Source: an uncultured Acetatifactor sp. (GTDB lineage Bacteria > Bacillota > Clostridia > Lachnospirales > Lachnospiraceae). From it: DNA of 64,000 bases. The notes beneath the pieces are model-generated. The model was given only the letters and a program-made list of their open reading frames with translations. It was not told where the DNA came from and did no database searches. Made by a program: the position numbers and the translations under genes. The stretch covers positions 62,001 to 126,000 of the forward strand of contig CANQEH010000003.1 in assembly GCA_947594835.1 (NCBI GenBank). Direction: 5' to 3'. Positions 35,158 to 44,900 of this stretch are shown here, in pieces. How positions within the stretch are numbered: position 1 is the first letter of the stretch; every line of letters starts with the position of its first letter.

Positions 35158-36909
35158 TCAGTCCTGCCCGGTCCCGTCTGACCCCTGGGGGCCGTCGTCC
35201 ACAAAGCCAAAGCCCAGGATCGTAAACTGCTTTTCTTCCTCGCCGGGCGCCATCCGTATCTCCACATGGTGCTCTTTCCTCTCCATCCCCCTGGCCAGGA
35301 TCAGGGCGTTGCAGTGCACCCAGCCCACCTCCCTGGGATCGATGAGGCGCACCTTTTCCCCGTCCACAAAGGCCTCCGCCTTTCCGGCCCGGACAGAGGC
35401 GGAGTCCTTCTCCACCACAAGCAGGGCGCTGCAGACAATGTCCATGGAAAAAGGCTGACCGCCCTCTTCGTGTTTCCAGTTGTGGGGAAACTCCGGCGTC
35501 CTGTCCAGATCCAGATCCCGCTCCACCTCCTGAAGTTCTGTGTCCGTCCTGTCAAAATCCCCCGGGGAGATTCGAACAGACGCCGGGACGCTGTCCCGGT
35601 CAAAGAACCTGACCTGGGTAAATTCCTTGCCGTAGACGGGCTCCACCAGGTCTGCGCGGCTTTCCTCCGGCTGAGCCTGGGCCTGGTCGGCCTGGCTGAT
35701 CAGATGCATAAGACAGTCTGCCATCACCCTGTGCCCCAGCCCTGACGGATGGTACACATCGTAAAAATACTGGTTCTTGCTGATGACGCGCCCTTCCCCG
35801 GGACTGAAATAAAACTGGCCGGTGACGCCGTTTTTGATGCTGACCATGGGAAGATGGTAGGCCTCTCCCACCTTCGACAGGCGCTCCTGCAGGTTATAGT
35901 CGTCGGCAAACACGGAAAACAGCAGAATCACCGCCGGTTCCTGTGGGGAGAGCAGGATCTTTCTCACCAGGCACTCATAGCTCTCGCCCTCCGTCTCGTC
36001 GCCCGCATCGTTTACCGCAAACTCCACCACCACCACGTCCGGCCTGACTTTGCCCCCGCAGCAGACCTCCCTGTCGTAGCGCAGCATCCCCAGTTCCGAG
36101 GAGGTTCCCCCCACCCCGGCCTTCACATAGCGGATATTTTCGTCTGTCCCCCTGCCGCAGAGCCTGCAGAACCCCTCAAAGGTTTTCCAGGCATAACACT
36201 GGTCGTTGATGGGAATGGCTCCGGCCCCCTGGGTGATGGAGCCCCCGATGAAGGCCACCGTGGTCTCCTCCCCGCTCCGCGCCCTGGCCAGGGCTTTTTT
36301 CAGACGGCTCACATTGCCCAGGCTGTAGAGTGACTGGGACAGGATACGGCGATACCCCGGGCCGTCAAAATCCACCGCCCCTTCCTCCACTGGTTCCGGC
36401 GCTTCAAAGCCGTCTGTCAGGTAGAGTCTTACAGACACCTGGGCAAGCGTGTTTGCCCTGGGAAACACAAAGCGGATCTGTCCCGGCACGTCGTCGTCCG
36501 AAGACCAGTCCACCTCCGACAGCTTAATCAGAGTTTCCATTCCGTCGCCCCCTACCGGCGCCGAGCAGACCGTGCCCGTCACATAGGGATCCGTTTTTCC
36601 GTACATCTGCAGGACAAAGCGCACCTGCTCCCTGGGGTCTTTTGTCTCCACGGACACGCCCACAGCATAGACCAGCCGCCGGAACCCCTCCGCCGTCTTA
36701 AGAAGCGCAAGCATCCCTTCATCGGTGATGCCGCCTGCGATTCTGGCAAAGCTCACCAGCCTGTCGTCGTTTAAATAAATGTACTGTACGCCGCTTCCGT
36801 CCTCCTGGGGAGAACCTGCCGTCTGCTTATTGCGCAGGATGTAAAAACTGCTCCGCTTCTTCTCCGGGTCTTTGGGCGCCCTGACCTCAAGACTGCTCTT
36901 TTCCGCCAT
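35158..36909 (-). CDS. SGNH/GDSL hydrolase, probable acetyl-xylan esterase
   Basis: A 583-residue protein with an N-terminal beta domain (about 1-190) and a C-terminal SGNH hydrolase domain. Block I is FIGGSITQGAGA, with Ser nucleophile. Block II is GVGGTSSELG, block III is FAVNDAG, and block V is YHPSGLGHRVM with the catalytic Asp/His region nearby. Family knowledge: such enzymes deacetylate xylo-oligosaccharides. The sequence itself supports only an SGNH esterase; the acetyl-xylan role comes from the neighbours (GH115, GH3, importer). Cytoplasmic. ATG after GGAGG. Confidence 0.85.
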   Translation of the reverse strand: MAEKSSLEVRAPKDPEKKRSSFYILRNKQTAGSPQEDGSGVQYIYLNDDRLVSFARIAGGITDEGMLALLKTAEGFRRLVYAVGVSVETKDPREQVRFVLQMYGKTDPYVTGTVCSAPVGGDGMETLIKLSEVDWSSDDDVPGQIRFVFPRANTLAQVSVRLYLTDGFEAPEPVEEGAVDFDGPGYRRILSQSLYSLGNVSRLKKALARARSGEETTVAFIGGSITQGAGAIPINDQCYAWKTFEGFCRLCGRGTDENIRYVKAGVGGTSSELGMLRYDREVCCGGKVRPDVVVVEFAVNDAGDETEGESYECLVRKILLSPQEPAVILLFSVFADDYNLQERLSKVGEAYHLPMVSIKNGVTGQFYFSPGEGRVISKNQYFYDVYHPSGLGHRVMADCLMHLISQADQAQAQPEESRADLVEPVYGKEFTQVRFFDRDSVPASVRISPGDFDRTDTELQEVERDLDLDRTPEFPHNWKHEEGGQPFSMDIVCSALLVVEKDSASVRAGKAEAFVDGEKVRLIDPREVGWVHCNALILARGMERKEHHVEIRMAPGEEEKQFTILGFGFVDDGPQGSDGTGQD

Positions 36910-36943
36910 ACCTTTTTGCCTCCGTCAGCTTATTTTCACTCCA

Positions 36944-36977
36944 TAAAAAAGGGGAGACTGCACCCACAGCCTCCCCA
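36944..36977 (-). terminator. attenuating terminator after the binding-protein gene
   Basis: GGGGAGGCTGTGGG...CTCCCC followed by TTTTTT on the minus strand, between the solute-binding protein and the downstream esterase/GH genes. Partial readthrough would keep the binding protein more abundant. Confidence 0.75.
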
Positions 36978-37002
36978 ATCCCCGTCAGATGACTTATTTC
37001 AT

Positions 37003-38727
37003 TTAAGGGAGCATATCGGCATCGCCAAAAGTAGCTTCCCATTTCTCTGTGCGCTCGTCGATAATCGCCTGTCCGCCTGCGCCCAGATAATCTTTGATGG
37101 CCTGATCCCAGACTTCGTCAAATTTATCCACAGATGCGCTCAGCGCGGTGTCATACACAATATCCCTCTTCTCAGAGAGGACAGCGCCCATACCTTCCTC
37201 GGCTGCAATCGCGCCCACATTGACGTTTTTGCCAACCTTTAAGCCGGTCTGTGCCACTGTGTTTGCATTAGCCACCACTTCCGGATCCACATTCGCATAG
37301 CTGTGCGCCGTGGATGCAGTGGTCTTCGCCTCGTCAGAGAGTCTGAGGCCGTTGCAGGTAATGGTATAGTCAATGTTCATGCCGGAGTTCTGGATGGCGT
37401 CGCCCTGTGCCGCTATGATCTCCACTGCGCCGTCCTCCAGCACATTGTGGGTCACGCCCTCGTCGCCGATCTGCAGATACTCGATGTGGGCAGGATCACT
37501 GATCCAGTCCAGATACAGCATGGACGCCAGAGGCTCGTCGTTGGTGCTGGGGAAGAAGATCTTGCGGTCGATGGGGCCGGGCACGAACTTGGTGTAATTG
37601 CCGTTCTTGTCCTCAAAGCAGTCGATGGCAACAAACTGTGCGTCCTCGCCTACGATCTCCTGCAGGGTGGCGTTGATGCTGTCCTCGCCGCCGCGGAAAG
37701 GATAATCCCAGTTGTGGGAGAATGCGCCCACATAGCCAGCCTTCATCATGTCGTCCTCGGTGGAATCCCCGCTTCCGTACAGGGCGAAATCATTCCACAT
37801 CAGGCCCTCGTTGTACCACTTGTTCAGCAGGCGGATAGCCTCCTTGGTGCCGTTCTGGGTCAGCTTCCTGTCGTCGAAGCCGTTGATATAGTACTCCTTG
37901 TCAGAGATATCCGGGTCGATAAAGGACTCGATCAGAGTCGCTGCCCTCCAGCCTACGTCGTAGCTGACAGAGTACGGTACGATCTTGTCTGCGTCGTCGC
38001 CCAGCAGAAGCTCTGCATTGTCTTTGAAGGCAACCAGCATATCGTAAAACTCCTGCTTGGTCGTCGGCGCTTTCATGCCCAGCTTATCCAGCCAGTCCTG
38101 ACGCACAAAGGTATTGATGCGGTTGCTGGTGGCCAGCTTTGCCTCGATGCCCCAAACGGTGCCGGTGGCAGGGTCTTTGTCCCAATAGAGGTTCGTCTCG
38201 CCCAGCCAGTTCCACAGGTTCGGCAGCACATCCTTGTATTGGTCGATGTAGGGCGCCATATCCAGCACGCCGCCCATGTTGGCGTAAGTCTGGATGGTGG
38301 GGTAGTCATAGGTCACGCAGATGTCCGGTGCGGTGCCTGCAGCCAGCAGATTGTTGAGCTCTTCCACTTCCGTCCAGCGGGGAACAGAGACAAATTCCAC
38401 TTCTACGTTGTAGGTGTCCAGCATCCCTTTCTTGATGTATTCGGTATACATATTGTTGGTGGGATCGGAGCCGCCGTCGTTGCCGCGGTCGTACACTTCC
38501 ACCGTAATGCTCCTGGTCTCGGCGAATTTACCGTCTACCAGTTCCCCGTCCGCAGCGCCGCCTGTGCTCTCTGAGCCGCCTGCCGTCGCGCCAGCGTCAG
38601 ACGCCCCCCCTGCGCCGGAATTCCCTGTCTGAGTTCCCGCACCGGGATCCGCAGCATCGCTGCCGCACGCCGCCATGGATAATACCATGGTGCCTGCCAG
38701 AAGGATAGACAATACTTTCTTCTTCAT
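37003..38727 (-). CDS. sugar-oligosaccharide-binding lipoprotein (Lpl/Ytc type)
   Basis: A 574-residue extracellular solute-binding protein. The signal peptide MKKKVLSILLAGTMVLS with lipobox SMAAC is followed by a Gly/Ser/Thr-rich tether to about residue 60, then the two-lobed family 1 binding fold with DGGSDPTNNMYTEYIKK and LLAAGTAPDICVTYDYP. The size (over 500 residues) is that of LplA/YtcQ-type proteins that bind complex oligosaccharides. It belongs with the two permeases upstream. The neighbouring enzymes suggest decorated xylo-oligosaccharides as ligand (inference). No ATPase is encoded; these importers usually share MsmX/MsmK. Confidence 0.92.
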   Translation of the reverse strand: MKKKVLSILLAGTMVLSMAACGSDAADPGAGTQTGNSGAGGASDAGATAGGSESTGGAADGELVDGKFAETRSITVEVYDRGNDGGSDPTNNMYTEYIKKGMLDTYNVEVEFVSVPRWTEVEELNNLLAAGTAPDICVTYDYPTIQTYANMGGVLDMAPYIDQYKDVLPNLWNWLGETNLYWDKDPATGTVWGIEAKLATSNRINTFVRQDWLDKLGMKAPTTKQEFYDMLVAFKDNAELLLGDDADKIVPYSVSYDVGWRAATLIESFIDPDISDKEYYINGFDDRKLTQNGTKEAIRLLNKWYNEGLMWNDFALYGSGDSTEDDMMKAGYVGAFSHNWDYPFRGGEDSINATLQEIVGEDAQFVAIDCFEDKNGNYTKFVPGPIDRKIFFPSTNDEPLASMLYLDWISDPAHIEYLQIGDEGVTHNVLEDGAVEIIAAQGDAIQNSGMNIDYTITCNGLRLSDEAKTTASTAHSYANVDPEVVANANTVAQTGLKVGKNVNVGAIAAEEGMGAVLSEKRDIVYDTALSASVDKFDEVWDQAIKDYLGAGGQAIIDERTEKWEATFGDADMLP

Positions 38728-38739
38728 TCTGATACCTCC

Positions 38740-38818
38740 CTGTGATATTTATAGTTACATATATGTCTGAATAACGGGCTGCCGCCAGGGCGGCCCGGTC
38801 ATTCCCCAATTTAAGCCG
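38740..38818 (-). other. intercistronic hairpin before the binding-protein gene
   Basis: The minus strand holds CGGGCCGCC-ctgg-CGGCAGCCCG without a long T-run, in the gap between the second permease and the lipoprotein gene. It may stabilise the mRNA or partly stop transcription. Confidence 0.4.
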
Positions 38819-39703
38819 TCACTCTTTCACCGCACCCAGCGTCACGCCGTGGATGAAATACTTCTGCAGCCAGGGATAGACGCAAAGGATGGGCACCGTG
38901 GAGAACATGACGATGGCAGCTTTTAAGGACTCGGACAGGCCCGGCGAAGAGAAGCCCTCCTGGGTCGCCACCTCCACAGAGTTGATGTTGTTTAAGATAT
39001 TGTACAGCAGAAGCTGCAGGGGATAATAATTTTTATCCTTCATATAGACCAGCGCATCGGAGTATCCGTTCCAGCGCCCCACCGCATAGAACAGCGCCAG
39101 CGTGGCCAGCACCGGTTTGGAGAGGGGCACATAGATGCGGGCCAATATGGTAAAGAAGCTGGCCCCGTCTATCTCTGCAGATTCCCGCAGGCTCTCGGGG
39201 ATACCGTAGAAAAAGCTCCGCATGATGATCATATTGTAGACGCTCAAGCAGCTGGGCAGGATCAGCACCAGCGGATTGTCCAAAAGCCCCAGCGCTTTCA
39301 TCAAGAGATAGTTGGGGATGGCCCCTGCGTTAAAAAACATGGTGATGGTGATAAAAATATTGATTGCCCCGCGCCCTTTCAGCTTATCAAAGATCAGAGG
39401 ATACGCGCAGAGCGTCGTCATGGCCAGGGATACCAGGGTGCAGACCGCCGTCAGAAACGCCGTCCAAAAGAACGCCCGGATATACTTCATGTCCGTGAGC
39501 ACCATGCCGTAAGCGTCTAAATTCCACCCCTTGGGCCACAGATAAACCTCGTGCTTGATCAGGGCGTTCGTGTCGCTCAAAGATCTGGCCAGCAGGTTCA
39601 GCATGGGCAGCAGACAGATCGCGCTGACCAAAATGCAGATGAGCACAAATATCCAGTCTCCGATTTTTCCAGATTTTGATCTTACTTTCATATTTACCTT
39701 CAT
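38819..39703 (-). CDS. sugar ABC permease, LplC/YtcP type
   Basis: A 294-residue MalG-like permease with six helices and the cytoplasmic EAA motif ESAEIDGASFFTILARIYVPLSKPVL. It has the family's extended C-terminus (HGVTLGAVKE). A second ATG four codons in (39691) is also possible. It partners the LplB-type permease immediately upstream. Confidence 0.92.
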   Translation of the reverse strand: MKVNMKVRSKSGKIGDWIFVLICILVSAICLLPMLNLLARSLSDTNALIKHEVYLWPKGWNLDAYGMVLTDMKYIRAFFWTAFLTAVCTLVSLAMTTLCAYPLIFDKLKGRGAINIFITITMFFNAGAIPNYLLMKALGLLDNPLVLILPSCLSVYNMIIMRSFFYGIPESLRESAEIDGASFFTILARIYVPLSKPVLATLALFYAVGRWNGYSDALVYMKDKNYYPLQLLLYNILNNINSVEVATQEGFSSPGLSESLKAAIVMFSTVPILCVYPWLQKYFIHGVTLGAVKE

Positions 39704-39753
39704 TTCCGCGCCGCTTTCCGCGCATGATGCCGTATTTTACGCTCCCGTCCCTG

Positions 39754-40701
39754 TTACCAGATTCCTCTCTCGCCCAGCCTTCTGGCGATCCAGTTTGCCA
39801 GAAGCAGGAAGAAGACGCCCACTACCGACTGGAACAGGCCTACCGCTGTGGTCAGGGAGAACTGCAGGCCCTTGATACCCACCTTGTAGACGTAGGTGGA
39901 GATCACGTTGGCCACATCCATGACCAGCTTGTTCTGCAGGGCAAAAGGTCTGTCAAAGTTGCTGCCCAGAATGCTTCCCAGGTTCATCACTAACAGCACC
40001 ACGATGGTGGGTTTGATGCCGGGCAGCGTGATATGCCACATCTTTTTGAACCGTCCGGCCCCATCTACAGAAGCCGCCTCATAGAGCTCAGGGCTGATCC
40101 CGGCGATGGCCGCCAGATAGACGATGGAACCCCAGCCGAAATTCTGCCATACGCCCAGTCCCGCATAGGTCGCCACCCAGTGGTGGGATTCGTTCAAAAA
40201 CGGCACCGACTCCATCCCTAAGTTGTTCAGGATCATATTGATAAACCCGGTAGAGGGTGCAAACAGCTGCAGGGCCAGTCCGTAGATAATGACCCAGGAG
40301 AGGAAATGGGGCATATAGGCGATGGTCTGCACCACTTTTTTAAACCGTTTGAATCGAAGTTCGTTTAAGATCAAGGCAAACAGGATGGGCGCAGGGAAAC
40401 CGATGATCAGATCCAGCAGGTTCAGACCCACCGTGTTGCGCAGCGCCAGCAGAAAATCCTTGCTCTGGAACGCCTTGATGAAATATTCAAACCCATGATT
40501 GGCCGCCAGAGGCAGCTTCCAGACGCTCTCCACGATACTGTACTTTTTGAATGCGATCTGGATATAGATCATGGGCACATACTTAAAGATCAGCAGATAG
40601 AGAAGCGGCAGGGCAAGCAGGGCATACAGCTGCCAATACCGTTTCATATAGACCTTCAGATCTGTTTTTTTCTGCAGGGCTGCCTGTTTTTCACGTTTCA
40701 C
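39754..40701 (-). CDS. sugar ABC permease, LplB type
   Basis: A MalF-like permease of about 315 residues with six helices and the EAA loop YEAASVDGAGRFKKMWHITLPGIKPTI. A GTG start at 40701 is proposed: AGGAGGG lies 11 bases upstream, and the track start at 40734 has no site. It is first of the importer/xylanolytic operon, divergent from an AraC regulator. Confidence 0.9.
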   Translation of the reverse strand: MKREKQAALQKKTDLKVYMKRYWQLYALLALPLLYLLIFKYVPMIYIQIAFKKYSIVESVWKLPLAANHGFEYFIKAFQSKDFLLALRNTVGLNLLDLIIGFPAPILFALILNELRFKRFKKVVQTIAYMPHFLSWVIIYGLALQLFAPSTGFINMILNNLGMESVPFLNESHHWVATYAGLGVWQNFGWGSIVYLAAIAGISPELYEAASVDGAGRFKKMWHITLPGIKPTIVVLLVMNLGSILGSNFDRPFALQNKLVMDVANVISTYVYKVGIKGLQFSLTTAVGLFQSVVGVFFLLLANWIARRLGERGIW

Positions 40702-40761
40702 GGTGTCCCATCCCTCCTGTCCCTGGTTCTGCACCTGTCTTGATGCGTTTCTTTCCCTTTC

Positions 40762-40767
40762 ATTATA
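40762..40767 (-). promoter_or_regulatory. -10 element of the importer/xylan operon
   Basis: A perfect TATAAT on the minus strand, with only a poor -35 (TAAGCA) 17 bases upstream. This suits an activator-dependent promoter next to an AraC gene. Confidence 0.5.
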
Positions 40768-40859
40768 ACATCCCGTCCGCTGTGTGCTTATCAGATATTG
40801 CGGTCTGTTTTTCTTATATTGCTATTTTCCGCCGGATGAAGGTGCTGTTTTTGGTTTTC

Positions 40860-40888
40860 TTGCTTTTTTTAGACGCTTGTGCTATGAT
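40860..40888 (+). promoter_or_regulatory. promoter of the AraC regulator
   Basis: TTGCTT (40860-40865) and TATGAT (40883-40888) are 17 bases apart on the plus strand. Confidence 0.6.
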
Positions 40889-40913
40889 TTTTTATGGAAG
40901 TTTTGCATAGATA

Positions 40914-40953
40914 GGAAATCGATTTCCACAGATTATCTGGCAGAATGCCAGAT
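40914..40953. promoter_or_regulatory. two palindromes in the AraC leader
   Basis: GGAAATCGATTTCC (40914-40927) is a perfect 14-base palindrome with a central CG, typical of LacI-family operators. ATCTGGCA-GAA-TGCCAGAT (40935-40953) is a perfect inverted repeat with a three-base centre. Both lie downstream of the promoter and are candidate operators. Confidence 0.5.
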
Positions 40954-41030
40954 GAGGGTTTTTACAGGCCGGCAATTTCTGCACATCAAAACGGTGACAC
41001 CGCAAGGTTTTGGGGAAAGAGGGGGACGAT

Positions 41031-41984
41031 ATGGTTATGGAAGAAACAGGGCTGATCTGCCTGGACGAAGAACTGCTGGAAAAATATAAAAAACAGCAGG
41101 AGAAAAATCATTTTGTCAGGACTCTGGACGGAAATTCCGAGTCCGTGTCCTATCTGCCGGGGTCTACGGTGCGCTTCTGGTTAAACGACGAGCCCGCGGA
41201 ATACGCCCTCCACTGGCATCCCGCCGTGGAGATGATCATCCCGCTGGAAAACGGCTACACTGTGATCGCAGGGCAGAAAAAATACCAGTTAAACCCGGGG
41301 GATATCTTCCTCATCCCGGGCGGGGAGCTGCACCATCTGATCGCACCGTCCACAGGCAAGCGGCTGATCTACCTGTTCGAGTTAGAGCCCCTCTCCCGCA
41401 TCAAGGGCTACTCCTACCTGACCTCGTTTTTGTCCCAGCCGATCCTGATCAATAAGGAAGAGTACCGTCCCATCTACAACGAACAGGCCTCCCTCATCTC
41501 CCTGCTCTGCCGGGATTATTTCAACAGCGACAGCCTCCGCGAGATGATGATCTACTCCCATCTGCTGGCTTTCTTTGTCAATTATGTCCGATACCGCCTC
41601 TCCCTGGACGATTCGGAGGACGGATCGCCCTCCGACGGCGCAAGGAGCCGGGAGCTCGCGGAAAAGTTCCACGCAGTGTTCGAGTTTCTGGAGGAGCACT
41701 ACGCGGAGGATATCACCCTGGAAAAGGCCGCGGATGTGGCGGGATTCTCCAAATTCCATTTTTCCAGGCTGTTCAAGCAGTGTTCCGGCTATCACTTTTA
41801 CGACTATGTCTGCTATCGGAGGATCAAAGCCGCCGAGGCGCTCCTTTTAATCCCCTCCAACTCCATCACGGAGGTGGCGCTTTTGTCCGGCTTTTCCAGC
41901 CTGTCCACCTTTAACCGCACCTTCAAAAAGCTCAAAGGCTGCACGCCCTCCGAGTACCGCAGCCTTTTCAAGGCCCAGGGTTAG
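41031..41984 (+). CDS. AraC family regulator of the xylan locus
   Basis: A 317-residue regulator. The N-terminal cupin sensor (ALHWHPAVEMIIPLENGYTV...GDIFLIPGGELHHL, about 50-125) probably binds a sugar. The C-terminal double helix-turn-helix (about 215-317) has KFHFSRLFKQCSGYHFYDYVCYRR and LLSGFSSLSTFNRTFKK. The ATG at 41031 follows GAGGGGG; the track TTG at 41010 is rejected. It is divergent from the importer/xylan operon, its likely target, and its 3' end overlaps the convergent GH2 gene by 17 bases. Confidence 0.92.
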   Translation: MVMEETGLICLDEELLEKYKKQQEKNHFVRTLDGNSESVSYLPGSTVRFWLNDEPAEYALHWHPAVEMIIPLENGYTVIAGQKKYQLNPGDIFLIPGGELHHLIAPSTGKRLIYLFELEPLSRIKGYSYLTSFLSQPILINKEEYRPIYNEQASLISLLCRDYFNSDSLREMMIYSHLLAFFVNYVRYRLSLDDSEDGSPSDGARSRELAEKFHAVFEFLEEHYAEDITLEKAADVAGFSKFHFSRLFKQCSGYHFYDYVCYRRIKAAEALLLIPSNSITEVALLSGFSSLSTFNRTFKKLKGCTPSEYRSLFKAQG

Positions 41985-44900
41985 CTTCGGTTCTGCCAAA
42001 CTGCAGGGCCGTTAAGTCAAACTGGCTGCCCGGCAGGAAGATGATCTCCACCCTGCCCCGCCCGGCGAGTTTCTCCAGGTGGAAAACCTGCGCTTCTTCC
42101 CTTCCTGCTCCTCCCAGAAACTCTGCCGCCCGGTCCGCCCTCTCCCCGTTTTCATCCGTAAAGCGGATATGGACGGTATTTTTCTCCAGGGGCGTGCTGC
42201 CCCAGATCGTGACGGTATCCGCTCCCTTCTCCGTAAAATCCATGTCTTCATAGACAAGCGTCACATTGTTGCCGATCCCGCGCACCGCCCTCTGTTCCCG
42301 GCGGAAGCTGTCCCCGTAGACGCTGTCCGCCTCCGCCGCCCAGAGACGGCTGAAAGCTTTCTCCAGCCGGGCAAAGCGAAATCCCTTCAGATGCACTTTG
42401 GCGTGCAGGACAAATCCGATGGACGCCACCCCAAAAAGCCGCTGGGGCAGCCGGTAGGTCTCCTCCTGGTACACATTCCACTGGGATGGCTTTTGATAGG
42501 TCACGGTGCACAGGAGACGCCCTCCCTGCCCTTTGGGGCCGCCCGTCCATATCTCGATGGGATAGGCCTCGTCCGAAAGGGCGAACACCCAGAGCGTGAT
42601 CTGATCCGAGCCGAAGGCCCCGAAATCGATATCCCGGTAGAACACGCCGCTCTCCCCGTCCCGGGCGGTGGAGACGCCTTTTTCATTCCCGTTGCCGATC
42701 TCCCCCAGCGCATCCGTATACAGCCCTGCCGAGATCATCTGATAGGGATTTAAGAGCGGCCGCCCCAACCCCGAAGCCTGAAATTCCAACTGGGAGATGA
42801 CTGTGACGCGCTCTCCGTCCCCGGCCAGGCATCTGACCAGAAAATCTCCGTCCCCCCAGGCCGATACCCTGGCCCGCACAAGGCCCTTTTCAAGCGCCTG
42901 CCCGTCCTCCATCCGCCGGGCAGACGCAAAGCAGGTCTCAATGCCTTTTTCATTGACAGTCTGAAAGCGCAGACTGGGAGCTGCCTTTTGGGGAAAGATC
43001 AGAGCTTCCACCGTCACTTCCCGCCTGACAGGGTCCAGACGCCGTCCATGGGGGGATAAAAGTTCCACCTTCCGCACAGGAGGCATCTCTGGAAAGGGCT
43101 CCCTGCCCTCCGGCACGCGCTCAAGAAAGCCTGCGGGATCCAGATCCCCCTCCCAGGGGCGTCCGGCCTCCACAGACGTGAGCACAAGGCTGTCCGGCAC
43201 AAGCCCCTCCCCCTGTGCAGTGACGGTGATCGTCCCGGCCTCATAGGTGCTGCCCACTACCGCCAGAAGCTTCCCCGCAAAAAGCCTGCGCCTGTCCGTC
43301 TTGTACTGGTCATAATCCGTGCTGTCCCCGTTGTCCATGCCCAAAAGGCGGCCCTGCCCCCGGACTTTGATCTGCACATAGTCCACAGCGTTTTCCACCG
43401 GCCTGCCCTCCTCGTCCAGTGTTTCTATCGTGAGGAAGCACAGATCCTCCCCGTCGGCTCTTATCACCGTCTTGTCTGCGGACAGGCGGATCCTCTTACT
43501 GTCCCCGAAGGAGCGGCGCACCGCCCTTGCCACCTCGCGCCCCGCCTCGTCATAGGCCACCGCCGTGATATCGCCGGGCTGGTACTCTACCTGCCAGTCC
43601 CCCAGAAGCTTTGTCCCCCCTGAATGGCTGACCGCCTGCTTTCCCTGGGAGACGCCGTTTACAAACAGCTCCACAAAAGGAGCGTTGGTGCAGGCGCGCA
43701 CGTCGATCCTCTGTCCGGGGTTAAAATCCCAGTAGGGGAACAGATGCACCATGGGCGCTTTGCGGTAATCCGTCCAGGCCGACTGATAGACATAGTAGGA
43801 ATCTTTTGGAAACCCCGCCGTGTCGATCTGTCCGAAATAGGAGTTCTTCGTGTGGTAGGGCGTGGGCTCCCCAATGTAGTCCGATCCGCTCCAGATAAAC
43901 TGTCCCAGGAGATAGTCCCTGTCCCGGTGAACCGCGATACACTCTTCCAGGCTCTTTGCCCCCCAGCTTGTGGTGGAATTGCCCAGCGCCGAGCACTGCC
44001 CGTCCTCCTCCGCCAGCAGGCGGCTGCGCAGGGGGAAGTGATAAATGCCCCTGCTCTGGACGATAGAGGCCGTCTCGCTGCCGTACATGATCCAGTCCGG
44101 GTGGGCCGCATGATGCGCCTCATAGTACTTCTCCCCGTAGTTATAGCCTGCAAATTTCAGGACATCCGCACATTTCTGGGCGTTCTCCCAGGGCATATAG
44201 TTGGAGCCGATGGTGACGGGCGCGTTCCCCCTGGAGTCGTGTTCCCTCACATACCGCAAAAGGCGTCTTGTGATCTCTACGCCATGCCCGTCCGCGTGGG
44301 TATCGTAAATCTCATTGCCGATGGACCAGAACAGCAGGCTTGGATGATTGCGGTCCCGGCGGATCCAGCTTCTCACGTCCCGTTCGGCCCAGTCCGGGAA
44401 AAAGCGGGCGTAATCGAACTCTGTCTTGGGCCGCTCCCACATATCAAAGGCCTCGCTGACCACCAGAAAACCCATCCGGTCCGTCAGGTCAAAAAATTCC
44501 GGCGCCTGCATATTGTGGCTGGTGCGGATCGCATTGACCCCCATGGCCTGAAAGGCTTTCAGCTTCCGCTCCAGGGCAGGCAGATGGAAGGCGGCTCCCA
44601 GACACCCCAGGTCGTGGTGCTCGCACACGCCGTTTAGCTTAAGCTTCCTGCCGTTTAAAAAGCAGCCCCTCTGGGGATCAAAGGCGATTGTCCGAAAGCC
44701 CACTGTGACCTTCTGGGCGTCCAGGATCTCCTCCTGCCCGGCCCGGTTCTTTTTTGCCAGCTCCACGGACAACTCGTAACACTGCGGGTCTTCCACGTCC
44801 CACAGCAGAGGGCGCTCCACCCACATCTGCAGGCTTTGGCCGCAGGAAACTTTCACAGGCTCCCCAACCGTCTCCCCATCTTTTATCAGGCGGTAGCGCA

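Noticed and set aside
37303-38574. 423-residue plus-strand ORF
   Set aside because: Antisense to the solute-binding protein, with no family signature or ribosome site.
40914-40927. canonical catabolite-responsive (cre) element
   Set aside because: It has the central CG and symmetry but lacks the outer TG/CA of cre, so it is kept only as a LacI-like palindrome.
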